Positions 1-6,773 of a stretch of DNA of 10,210 nucleotides are shown here, piece after piece. Within the stretch, counting starts at the first letter, position 1; every line of letters begins with the position of its first letter. Origin of the DNA: Candidatus Niyogiibacteriota bacterium (GTDB lineage Bacteria > Patescibacteriota > Minisyncoccia > HO2-45-28); NCBI GenBank assembly GCA_016177385.1, contig JACOVJ010000014.1, forward strand, positions 1-10,210, given 5' to 3'. Made by a program: the position numbers and the translations under genes. The notes beneath the pieces were generated by a model, which did not search any database, was not told the origin of the DNA, and was given only the letters and a program-made list of their open reading frames with translations.

Positions 1-2326
1 GGCCTCTTCATCCATCGGCGCAGGATTGCAAGTCGCAGGAGCCCTGAATGCGTCCTCTTCCTTCCAAGTCGCCGGCGCTTCGGTCTTTGGAGGAGCGCTC
101 ACCGTCAACTCCGGTAACCTCGCCAACTTCATCGGAGGATTCATTTCGAATGCTTCGTCATCCATCGGCGCCAATCTCAATGTGTTTGGACCCCTGTCTG
201 CCTCCTCATCTCTCGCGGTCAACGGCCTCTCTCTCCTCCAAGGCGGCTTCATTTCCAACGCCTCGTCATCCATCGGAGCGCGGCTGAATGTTTCCGGAAT
301 TTTTGCGGCGTCCTCCACCGTCTACATCGGCGGCGGGAGCGTGATTTATACATCCGCCGCAACCACAACGATTGCGAACAACGAACCCTACGCATGGACG
401 CTTGCGACTTCCACGACCGCAAATCCCATTATTCAGGTTGACACACGCAACATCGGCGGCACCGCCACTGTCACCATCGGCAGTATCGGCGCAGGAAGCA
501 TCATCATCGGCGACATCGGCTCCGCCTCCAACCTCGTTTTTGAAGAATCCTCCACCATTCATGGCCAAGGCGGCAACACGCTCACATTCGGAACGGCGGG
601 GGACATCATCAATTTCGCGGTCAATATCGGTATCGGCACGACAACGCCGGGCGCCGCGCTCGACATCATCGGGGCGCTTTGCGTGGATGATTCGACGCCC
701 ACGTGTCAAAACGCGGTGCGAACCGCAGGGACGATTTATGCGGTTGCGACCAGTATCACCGGCATTGACATTGCGGAAACCTATCCGACCAAAGACCCGA
801 CATTGAAAGCCGGAGAGATCGTGACCACCGACCCCGCCAATCCGGTATTCGTGAAGCGCGCCGAAATCAACGACCAGCCGATCGGAGTGGTTTCGACTGC
901 GCCCGGCATCGAACTCGGGGGATATAACGAAGTATTGTATGCGAATGAGATAAAAGTTCCGGTCGCGCTCGCAGGTCGCGTTCCGGTCCGCGTTAATCTC
1001 ACGGGTGGCGAGATCCATGTCGGGGACAAGATCGCGGTCGCCAATGCCGCGGGATACGGAAAACGGGCGGATATGTCCGCGGGCGTGATCGGCACGGCGC
1101 TTGAGGATTCAACCGCATCATCCACAAAATCCGTCATTTTGGTCCTCATGGATACAGATTATCGCTACGTGGAATCGCAACTCTATGTGAATCCGGAAAG
1201 CGGCAACATCGGCATCGGCGGATTTGATGGCAAGACCGCAAGCACCACACCGCAATATAAACTGCACGTATTGGGCGAGGTCGCGGCGCAGGGTTTTGTG
1301 AACATTTCCACGCGGGATGCAAAAGAAAATATCAACTATTTGGGGGATTCCAACCTCGATTCGATCCTCAAAAAGGTTAAGGACGCAAAGCCCGCGGCCT
1401 ACAATTATATCGGGGAGGATGAATTTGCAGACGACGAAAAAGCCATCCGCCCGCGATTGGGCCTGATTGCCGAGGAGGCGCCGCCCGAAGTTCTGTCGGT
1501 GGACGGCAGGGGCGTGGATCTGTACAAACTTTCGACATTCAATCTCGCCGCCATCAAGGCGCTTGCCGGAAAACTCGATTTGCTCGAGGCGCGCATCGCC
1601 GCGCTCGAAGCGGGCGGCACGCGGAACAGTAGTTCCGGAAGCGGCGGCCCGCCAGCTGGCGGATTATCGTTTGGCGCGATTCTTAAAGCGTTCGACGCGC
1701 TCAAGGCAAAATTTGCGGACGGCTATGCGGCGTTCAAGAATCTCGTTGCCGAAACCCTCACCATCGGCAGTCGCGAAAAGCCGTCGGGCATCACGCTCTA
1801 CGACGAAGCGACCGGCGAGCCGTATTGTTTGAAGGTCGTGAACGGCCAGACGCAAACAGCAGCGGGCGCATGCGCCAACGTGGAAACCCCAAGCTTTGAA
1901 ACCCCGTTTCCAAGTGAAAGCGAGGGACCCGCGAATTTGGAAGCTTCGCTTCCAAGTGGAAGCGAAGCTTCCACAGATGCCGAACCACCCGTCATCACAC
2001 TCCTTGGAAACAACCCCGCAGAAATCGAAATCGGCTCAATCTACGGTGATCTCGGCGCGACGGTAACCGACAATGTGGACGATAACCTCGGTTACAAAGT
2101 ACGCGTTGACGGCGGGCCTGAAATCTACCCGAATGAAATTCAGATAGATACATCTGCCGCGGGCGAACATACTATTATATATAAGGCAATCGACAACGCC
2201 GGAAACATCGGAACGGCGGAGCGCATCGTGCGGGTGATCGATCCGAATCCGGCTCCGGCGGATACGGCGGAGATACCCGCGGAATCGCCAGCAGAAGAAA
2301 CCGCAACGACTACGGAGCAAATTTAG
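1..2326 (+). CDS. Tail-fibre-like surface protein with S74 chaperone domain and Ig-like domain (5' end missing)
   Basis: The frame is open to the first base, and the earliest residues (ASSSIGAG) continue the internal repeat, so the gene begins upstream; the TTG at 26 is only the first start-like codon. Counting residues from position 26: ASSSIGA-type repeats at about 1-100, a beta-rich stretch, a tail-fibre motif (GIGTTTPGAALDI, about 202-214), a region about 250-375 (AETYP..., VPVALAGRVPV, VIGTALED) typical of tail-fibre/CPR surface proteins, a second KLHVLGEV strand, then a Peptidase_S74-like domain about 426-530 (S428, K433, DAKENI, RLGLIAEEAP, coiled LEARIAALEA). A linker with ITLYDEATGEPYC follows, then an Ig-like DUF5011-type domain about 653-738 (GATVTDNVDDN, AGEHTIIYKAIDNAGN). 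No C-terminal anchor or sorting motif is visible. In phage fibres S74 is an intramolecular trimerisation chaperone that self-cleaves; here it is internal and its site is degenerate. A role as a secreted or attached fibre is inferred. Confidence 0.85.
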   Translation, partial: ASSSIGAGLQVAGALNASSSFQVAGASVFGGALTVNSGNLANFIGGFISNASSSIGANLNVFGPLSASSSLAVNGLSLLQGGFISNASSSIGARLNVSGIFAASSTVYIGGGSVIYTSAATTTIANNEPYAWTLATSTTANPIIQVDTRNIGGTATVTIGSIGAGSIIIGDIGSASNLVFEESSTIHGQGGNTLTFGTAGDIINFAVNIGIGTTTPGAALDIIGALCVDDSTPTCQNAVRTAGTIYAVATSITGIDIAETYPTKDPTLKAGEIVTTDPANPVFVKRAEINDQPIGVVSTAPGIELGGYNEVLYANEIKVPVALAGRVPVRVNLTGGEIHVGDKIAVANAAGYGKRADMSAGVIGTALEDSTASSTKSVILVLMDTDYRYVESQLYVNPESGNIGIGGFDGKTASTTPQYKLHVLGEVAAQGFVNISTRDAKENINYLGDSNLDSILKKVKDAKPAAYNYIGEDEFADDEKAIRPRLGLIAEEAPPEVLSVDGRGVDLYKLSTFNLAAIKALAGKLDLLEARIAALEAGGTRNSSSGSGGPPAGGLSFGAILKAFDALKAKFADGYAAFKNLVAETLTIGSREKPSGITLYDEATGEPYCLKVVNGQTQTAAGACANVETPSFETPFPSESEGPANLEASLPSGSEASTDAEPPVITLLGNNPAEIEIGSIYGDLGATVTDNVDDNLGYKVRVDGGPEIYPNEIQIDTSAAGEHTIIYKAIDNAGNIGTAERIVRVIDPNPAPADTAEIPAESPAEETATTTEQI
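134..298 (+). repeat. Two 57-nt in-frame repeats encoding GGFISNASSSIGAxLNVxG
   Basis: Units at 134-190 and 242-298 encode GGFISNASSSIGANLNVFG and GGFISNASSSIGARLNVSG, 36 codons apart. They differ mostly at third codon positions. A partial relative (ASSSIGAGLQVAG) starts at base 2, so the array evidently continues upstream. The pattern resembles the repeating beta-strand stalks of fibre proteins. Confidence 0.8.
1881..1973 (+). repeat. Palindromic element in the S74-to-Ig linker
   Basis: Positions 1938-1973 form a perfect hairpin: a 16-bp arm (T plus GGAAGCTTCGCTTCC), loop AAGT at 1954-1957, and the exact complementary arm. Directly upstream, 1881-1912 looks like a decayed relative: TGGAAAC (1881-1887) pairs with GTTTCCA (1906-1912), GAAACCCC occurs twice (1883, 1898), and TTTCCAAGTGAAAGCGA matches CTTCCAAGTGGAAGCGA of the perfect copy. 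The element is read in frame as a Ser/Glu/Pro-rich linker (ASLPSGSEAST). It resembles protein-coding palindromic elements such as Rickettsia RPEs in concept; relationship to them is not claimed. Confidence 0.75.
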
Positions 2327-2339
2327 TCGGATTTAAATT

Positions 2340-3836
2340 ATGCCTGAAAAATTCAAAATCTGGTTTTTATATTTCACGCTCTTCATCACCGGCGCGGTGA
2401 TTTTAGTGATCGAAATCGCAGGAACGCGGGTGCTCGCGCCCTTTTACGGCTCCACAATTTTCGTCTGGTCGTCACTTATCACCGTTACGCTCGCGGCTCT
2501 CGCGGCGGGCTATGTTACGGGCGGATTCATTGCCGACAAGAGGCCCGATGGGCGATGGTTTTATGCGCTCATTTTTGCGGGGGGCGCCTCGGCGCTCGCG
2601 CTCATCAAGATCAGCCAGCCGGTTTTGATTTTCAGCGACCAATTCGGCATACGCTGGGGCGCGTTCGTTGCCGCGCTTGCGCTCTTCGCGCTTCCACTTT
2701 TTCTTTTGAGCACGACAGGACCTTTCGTGATCCGCTTGCTTGCGCGCGAGCGCGAACACGCGGGGCATGTTTCGGGCATTGTGTTCGGCGTCTCCACCGC
2801 GGGGTCGCTCGCAGGCGCGCTTCTCGCGGGATTTTATCTGATTCCCAATTTCTTTATTGAAAACATTTTTATTGCGGCAGCAAGTATCGTAATGGGCGCG
2901 GCATTCGTCGGATTTCTCTTGGAGCGCGGCTCGCGCACGCTCGCGAGCATTTTTGCCGTTTTATTGCTTCTCGGCGTCGTCATTCCCGCCTATCCAGGAA
3001 CGGTAGCGGACGGTACCTCGGTTCTTCACGAAAGTCCCAGTTTTTACGGCACAATTCAGATCATTGAACGGGGCGGAATTCGTTGTATGAGCATCAGCAG
3101 TTTTACCCAAACCTGCATAAAAATTTCGAACAGTCAGCAGGTTCTCCCGTACGTCGGCCTTATTGAAACGCTTCTTTCGGATCTTGAGAACGGCCGCATG
3201 CTGGTCATCGGCCTGGGCGGCGGCGTAATGGCGCGCGACATGGCGGGGCAATTCGATGCCATCGATGTCGTGGAGATTGACCAAAAAGTATATGATGCCG
3301 CCAAAGAGTATTTCGGCTACCGCGATGCAGACCCCTCCATAACCACCCACATCGCCGACGGACGGGCGTTCGTAAGAAAATATGACGCCGAACCGTATAC
3401 GGCGGTTGTGCTTGATATATTTGCGGGGTCAAATCTTGTTCCGCATTTTTTTACCAAGGAGGCGTTTGAAAGCATGAGGGAGGTTCTTGCACCGAATGGC
3501 GTGCTGGTTATCAATACGATCGGCAGACCGTACGGCAGGGGGAGCGAATTGCCCCGCTCGGTGTTGCGGACGCTCGCCGCCGTATTCCCGTATACGGGGA
3601 TTATTTCAACGGAAAACATAAAAGAAGATCCGGAAAAATTCGGAAATCTTATTTTTGTCGCCTCCGCATCCCCAAAGGAATTTCCCGTCAATCAGGAGTT
3701 CGCTGTCGTATATGACAAAAATGAGATCGCCGATGCCGCGCTTTTGACCGATGCGCGGAATCTCACCAAGGCGCTCAGATTGTCGGTATACGAGGAAGCC
3801 CAGCAATTTCATCGGAATTTTCTCGGCACATTATGA
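2340..3836 (+). CDS. MFS-like membrane domain fused to spermidine-synthase-like domain
   Basis: A 498-residue integral membrane protein. About seven hydrophobic helices occupy 8-27, 40-61, 74-90, 108-124, 143-168, 176-194 and 200-218, and the N-terminal signature EIAGTRVLAPFYG...VW...GG.IAD (25-65) is characteristic of fused MFS/spermidine synthase proteins. The C-terminal half (about 225-440) has the Rossmann methyltransferase/aminopropyltransferase fold: VIGLGGG (289-295), VVEID (310-314), ADGRAF (339-344), VLDIF (357-361) and FFTKEAFESMREVL. The usual GGGDGG loop and the catalytic D-x-x-D-P segment are altered (GLGGGV; DIFAGSNLVP), so true spermidine synthesis is doubtful. ATG 2340 lies 13 nt after the upstream stop and gives the full family N-terminus, with no clear ribosome binding site. 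The stop overlaps the next start (ATGA at 3833-3836), implying coupled translation with the secreted protein that follows. Confidence 0.88.
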   Translation: MPEKFKIWFLYFTLFITGAVILVIEIAGTRVLAPFYGSTIFVWSSLITVTLAALAAGYVTGGFIADKRPDGRWFYALIFAGGASALALIKISQPVLIFSDQFGIRWGAFVAALALFALPLFLLSTTGPFVIRLLAREREHAGHVSGIVFGVSTAGSLAGALLAGFYLIPNFFIENIFIAAASIVMGAAFVGFLLERGSRTLASIFAVLLLLGVVIPAYPGTVADGTSVLHESPSFYGTIQIIERGGIRCMSISSFTQTCIKISNSQQVLPYVGLIETLLSDLENGRMLVIGLGGGVMARDMAGQFDAIDVVEIDQKVYDAAKEYFGYRDADPSITTHIADGRAFVRKYDAEPYTAVVLDIFAGSNLVPHFFTKEAFESMREVLAPNGVLVINTIGRPYGRGSELPRSVLRTLAAVFPYTGIISTENIKEDPEKFGNLIFVASASPKEFPVNQEFAVVYDKNEIADAALLTDARNLTKALRLSVYEEAQQFHRNFLGTL

Positions 3837-5077
3837 GTATGATCCCGGCTCGTCACATCATCATCCGATATCTGGCGCTTGTCGCGGCTTTCGCGTTCTC
3901 TGTTGCGCTTTTTGCGCCGCGCGAAGCGCTGGCGGCTGCCGGTTCAATAACCCAGACGATCGTGAACTCCGACCCGTGCACGCCGTCGGGCGGTTTTTGC
4001 GACCCGACGAATGCGGAGGAGGGGAACGATACGGTAACGTATGAATATCGGCTCACGGGTTCTAACGATAATATAGATTCTACGTTTCGTCTTCAGTTCG
4101 GAACCTCCGTCACCGCCGGCACAGATGATGCAGCCACGGATCTCACCGATTCGGCCTGCGGCACGAACATTGTGTTGAACGGCCCGCCGACGATAGACAG
4201 CTCGAATGCCGGAAATTGCAACACAACGATAGCATGGGACGCGACCAATAATGAAGTTGATTGGGCAGATTCCGCATGCGTGATCAATGAGCGCATCGTA
4301 GTTACATGGAACATTACATTTTGTTCCGGATCCGGCGGGAATACGTACGATATTGACACCGCATGCGCAAGAGCAGGGGGCGCCGCTAACTGCAGTACGA
4401 CCGAATATGTTGACCAGTGGGGTGTGAATGCGGGAGCCGTCCCCACCCTCGAGCAGGCCGCTTACCGTTGGTATTCCAATTCTGCATCCACCTCGCCCGG
4501 GAACGCGGGGACCATCAATACGCCGATGACGGCACCCGCGCAGGGCACCCCGTTTCGTCTTCGGCTTAATCTGCATGTGAAGGATGCGCAACTGGGCGCA
4601 AGCGGCACGACAACCAAATTGCAATTCGCGACCAAATCCGGCTCTCGATGTGATGCGTCCGGCGGAGGCGAATCCTACAGCGATCTCACGACAGCGACCG
4701 CCATCCGATTCTTTGACAACGCCTCCCTTGCCGACAATCTCGCCATCGGGCCGCACCCATCGTTTGACCCACGCCATTCCTCGACCACCGGAGGCGTGGA
4801 TACAATAAATTATCAGAACTTCAACGACGGCGGCACAGACACAACCTTCACAAATGCCCAATCGGCAATTCCCCAAGACGAGGACGGCATCTGGGACTTT
4901 TCGCTGGTGGATTTTTCCGCCGAGGCCAACACCAGTTTTTGCATCATTGCGGTCCAGAACGGCGGGGGACTTTTGGCGAGTTACGGTTCCTCTACGATGC
5001 CGGAATTCAAAACCGCCCAGACGGTAAAAGTCCGTTTGCGCGGCATTGTTCGCTTGCGCATCGTGCGTCTGAAATGA
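3833..5077 (+). CDS. Secreted protein with EQAAYRW-type module and VRLR tail
   Basis: A 414-residue exported protein. Residues 1-35 are a signal peptide (Arg at 7 and 12, hydrophobic 13-28, ALA/AAA cleavage region). Residues about 36-200 form a Cys- and Thr/Asn-rich, beta-rich domain that I cannot assign to a family. Residues 206-398 (LEQAAYRWYSNSAS... FRLRLNLHV... KLQFATKSGS... DGIWDFSLVDF... FCIIAVQ) are a module type seen, from memory, in secreted CPR and some archaeal proteins of unknown function. It is almost identical to the C-terminus of the next gene. The protein ends in a basic repeat, VRLRGIVRLRIVRLK. The start ATG overlaps the upstream stop, and the stop TGA at 5075-5077 overlaps the next start, both as ATGA. 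A surface or adhesive function is inferred from export and architecture only. Confidence 0.85.
   Translation: MSMIPARHIIIRYLALVAAFAFSVALFAPREALAAAGSITQTIVNSDPCTPSGGFCDPTNAEEGNDTVTYEYRLTGSNDNIDSTFRLQFGTSVTAGTDDAATDLTDSACGTNIVLNGPPTIDSSNAGNCNTTIAWDATNNEVDWADSACVINERIVVTWNITFCSGSGGNTYDIDTACARAGGAANCSTTEYVDQWGVNAGAVPTLEQAAYRWYSNSASTSPGNAGTINTPMTAPAQGTPFRLRLNLHVKDAQLGASGTTTKLQFATKSGSRCDASGGGESYSDLTTATAIRFFDNASLADNLAIGPHPSFDPRHSSTTGGVDTINYQNFNDGGTDTTFTNAQSAIPQDEDGIWDFSLVDFSAEANTSFCIIAVQNGGGLLASYGSSTMPEFKTAQTVKVRLRGIVRLRIVRLK
4451..5040 (+). repeat. Duplicated module, copy 1 (pairs with 6088-6677)
   Basis: This segment aligns to 6088-6677 at a constant offset of 1637 with no indels. Identity is uneven: 4613-4692 (80 nt) and 4856-4992 (137 nt) are identical to their counterparts, while 4451-4612 and 4693-4855 each carry roughly two dozen mismatches, mostly silent. 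Confidence 0.95.
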
Positions 5078-6717
5078 CTATGCATAACCCGAATCATTTT
5101 TCCCGCAGATTTGCGTTTGCCTTCGCGCTTGCCATCGTCGGTTTTTTTTCATACGGCGTTGCCCGTCTTGCCGCGGCAGACGTTACCGTCTTCCTCCGAT
5201 TGGGTGATTCTTCGCCGTGGAACATCCCCGCGAACTGGTCGGACACCAACACAATTGAACTCATCGGCGGCGGAGGGGGAGGGCGAAGCGGAAGCACGCA
5301 GGGCTCGGGCGGCGGCGGAGGGGGCGCGTATTCCATTGTTACAAATCTCGCCGGTTTGACGCCCAGCGGAACAGCGGCTTTTCTGGTGGGTTCCGGGGGC
5401 GCCGCCGCTACGAACGGCTCCGATACATGGTTCAATGGCGCGGGGACCGTATGCAATAGCGCGTCGCAGAGCGCGTGCGCCGAAAGGGGGACAAGGAGCA
5501 GTGCGGTAGGCGGCGGAGTGGGCGGAGATGCGGCAAATAACGTTCCCGCGAGTGCCGGAGCTTCGGGGGGTAACGGTGGCGCCGGCAACACCACCGGTGA
5601 TACCGGCGGTGGGGGAGGTGGAGCCGGTGGGCCGCATGGCGCCGGCGCCACCGGGGGCGCGAGCAACGGGAATGTTAACGGAGGCGGCGGAGGAGGCGCC
5701 GGCGGCACCGGAGGAACGAATGGCGCTGCTGGCGAGAAGCGCATTGGCGGGAATGGAGGCGATAACTATTTGGGTACGGGTCATGGCGGAGGAGGAACTT
5801 CTGCTGCTGGAACTCCCGGCACCGCCGGCGGCGGAGGCGGCGGAGGAGGTAACAACGGCAATGGCGCGGCGGGAGGAGCCGGCGCCGTGGATTGGACCCA
5901 GACATCCGATAGCGCTACAGCAGGCGCCGGCGGAGGAGGCGGCGGCGGCGGCAACGGAAGTGGCGGAGGCGCCGGAGGAAATTACGGCGCCGGAGGCGGA
6001 GGCGCAGGCGGGGGAACCCAGGTCGGCGGCGCAGGAGCCGATGGCATCATCATCATCAAGTGGACGCCGTTTGTTCCCTCGAATTTGGAACAGGCCGCTT
6101 ACCGTTGGTATTCCAATTCCGCATCCACCTCTCCGGGGAACGCGGGGACCATCAATACGCCGATGACCGCGCCCCAGCAGGGCACGCCCTTCCGATTGCG
6201 TCTGAATCTGCATGTGAAGGATGCCCAATTGGGTGCGAGCGGAACGACGACCAAATTGCAATTCGCGACCAAATCCGGCTCTCGATGTGATGCGTCCGGC
6301 GGAGGCGAATCCTACAGCGATCTCACGACGGCGACCGCCATTCGCTTTTTTGACAACGCCTCCCTTGCCGACAATCTTGCCATCGGGCCGCATCCGTCGT
6401 TTGACCCACGCCATTCCTCGACCACGAAGGGTGTGGACAACGTCAAATATCAGAATTTCAACGACGGCGGAACCGATACCACCTTCACCAACGCCCAATC
6501 GGCAATTCCCCAAGACGAGGACGGCATCTGGGACTTTTCGCTGGTGGATTTTTCCGCCGAGGCCAACACCAGTTTTTGCATCATTGCGGTCCAGAACGGC
6601 GGGGGACTTTTGGCGAGTTACGGTTCCTCAACCATCCCTGAACTGCGAACGGCGCAGAAAGGAAAGGTGCGGTTGCGTAGTGCTGTCCGGTTGCGTCCTG
6701 TCGTGCGTTTAAGATAA
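5074..6717 (+). CDS. Secreted glycine-rich adhesin-like protein with EQAAYRW-type module
   Basis: A 547-residue exported protein. I chose ATG 5074 because it overlaps the upstream stop (ATGA) and gives a clean signal peptide (1-35: MTMHNPNHFSRRFAFAFALA..., cleavage near LAAAD). An in-frame start at 4939 would prepend 45 residues that only shadow the upstream gene. Residues about 60-330 are a glycine-rich domain: it opens with IELIGGGGGG, has GGGGGGAYS, FNGAGTVC and GGGGGGAGGPHG blocks, and closes with the strand ADGIIIIKW, matching the layout of the Gly_rich_2-type domain of phage and bacterial structural proteins. Residues 338-530 are the EQAAYRW-type module, nearly identical to the previous protein, followed by a basic tail VRLRSAVRLRPVVRLR. 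Stacked polyglycine-II helices, as in the phage S16 adhesin gp38, are a plausible structure (inference). Role in attachment is likely but unproven. Confidence 0.85.
   Translation: MTMHNPNHFSRRFAFAFALAIVGFFSYGVARLAAADVTVFLRLGDSSPWNIPANWSDTNTIELIGGGGGGRSGSTQGSGGGGGGAYSIVTNLAGLTPSGTAAFLVGSGGAAATNGSDTWFNGAGTVCNSASQSACAERGTRSSAVGGGVGGDAANNVPASAGASGGNGGAGNTTGDTGGGGGGAGGPHGAGATGGASNGNVNGGGGGGAGGTGGTNGAAGEKRIGGNGGDNYLGTGHGGGGTSAAGTPGTAGGGGGGGGNNGNGAAGGAGAVDWTQTSDSATAGAGGGGGGGGNGSGGGAGGNYGAGGGGAGGGTQVGGAGADGIIIIKWTPFVPSNLEQAAYRWYSNSASTSPGNAGTINTPMTAPQQGTPFRLRLNLHVKDAQLGASGTTTKLQFATKSGSRCDASGGGESYSDLTTATAIRFFDNASLADNLAIGPHPSFDPRHSSTTKGVDNVKYQNFNDGGTDTTFTNAQSAIPQDEDGIWDFSLVDFSAEANTSFCIIAVQNGGGLLASYGSSTIPELRTAQKGKVRLRSAVRLRPVVRLR
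5266..6063 (+). repeat. Glycine-rich low-complexity coding tract
   Basis: Dense GGN codons encode runs of 4-8 glycines separated by Ala, Asn, Ser and Thr. GGC/GGA are mixed, so the DNA is not a simple perfect repeat. The strong purine/G skew opens long antisense reading frames (5149-6513 and 5094-5744 on the minus strand) that are Pro/Arg/Ser/Ala-rich artefacts. Confidence 0.85.
6088..6677 (+). repeat. Duplicated module, copy 2 (pairs with 4451-5040)
   Basis: This is the partner of 4451-5040, identical at 6250-6329 and 6493-6629. Over ~200 residues the two proteins differ at only a handful of sites before the tail: PAQ/PQQ, GGVDTIN/KGVDNVK, MPEFK/IPELR and QTV/QKG. The tail differs further and has one extra codon here (PVVRLR against IVRLK). 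Confidence 0.95.
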
Positions 6718-6748
6718 TAAAGGTATGATTTTCGTATGAAACTGTCAC

Positions 6749-6771
6749 TGTCAAAAACCGAGTTTCTGACA
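6749..6771 (+). promoter_or_regulatory. 23-nt palindrome, copy 1, abutting a start codon
   Basis: TGTCAAAAAC, centre CGA, then GTTTCTGACA: ten-base arms with one mismatch (C at 6766). It ends two bases before ATG 6774 and so covers the ribosome-binding zone. It recurs as a better copy at 6842-6868, 95 bp downstream (about nine helical turns). It could be a repressor operator, an RNA hairpin masking initiation, or a dispersed palindromic element. A weak promoter candidate precedes it (TATGAT at 6724-6729, or GATAAT at 6713-6718 with TTGCGT at 6691-6696). Confidence 0.55.
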
Positions 6772-6773
6772 TT

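Noticed and set aside
1..300. Repeats as a possible CRISPR array
   Set aside because: Repeats are in frame, diverge at third positions and encode a continuous protein; spacing and sequence are not CRISPR-like.
266..1018. 250-residue minus-strand frame
   Set aside because: It is antisense to the surface protein; Asp/Arg/Gly-rich with no recognisable motif.
4939..5073. 45-codon N-terminal extension of the glycine-rich protein
   Set aside because: It overlaps conserved coding sequence of the upstream gene in another frame, buries the signal peptide, and its residues show no protein-like pattern; the ATGA start at 5074 is better.
5142..5149. Run of eight T in the signal-peptide codons as a slippage site
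   Set aside because: The frame is intact on both sides and no alternative-frame product is supported; similar T runs occur in the hydrophobic codons of the 7413 gene.
5094..5744. 216-residue proline-rich minus-strand frame
   Set aside because: It is the direct complement of glycine codons (GGN to CCN), an expected artefact.
5149..6513. 454-residue open frame on the minus strand
   Set aside because: It is antisense to the glycine-rich domain and duplicated module; its low-complexity Ser/Ala/Gly/Arg composition is what reading through GGN codons in reverse produces, and no start context or domain is seen.
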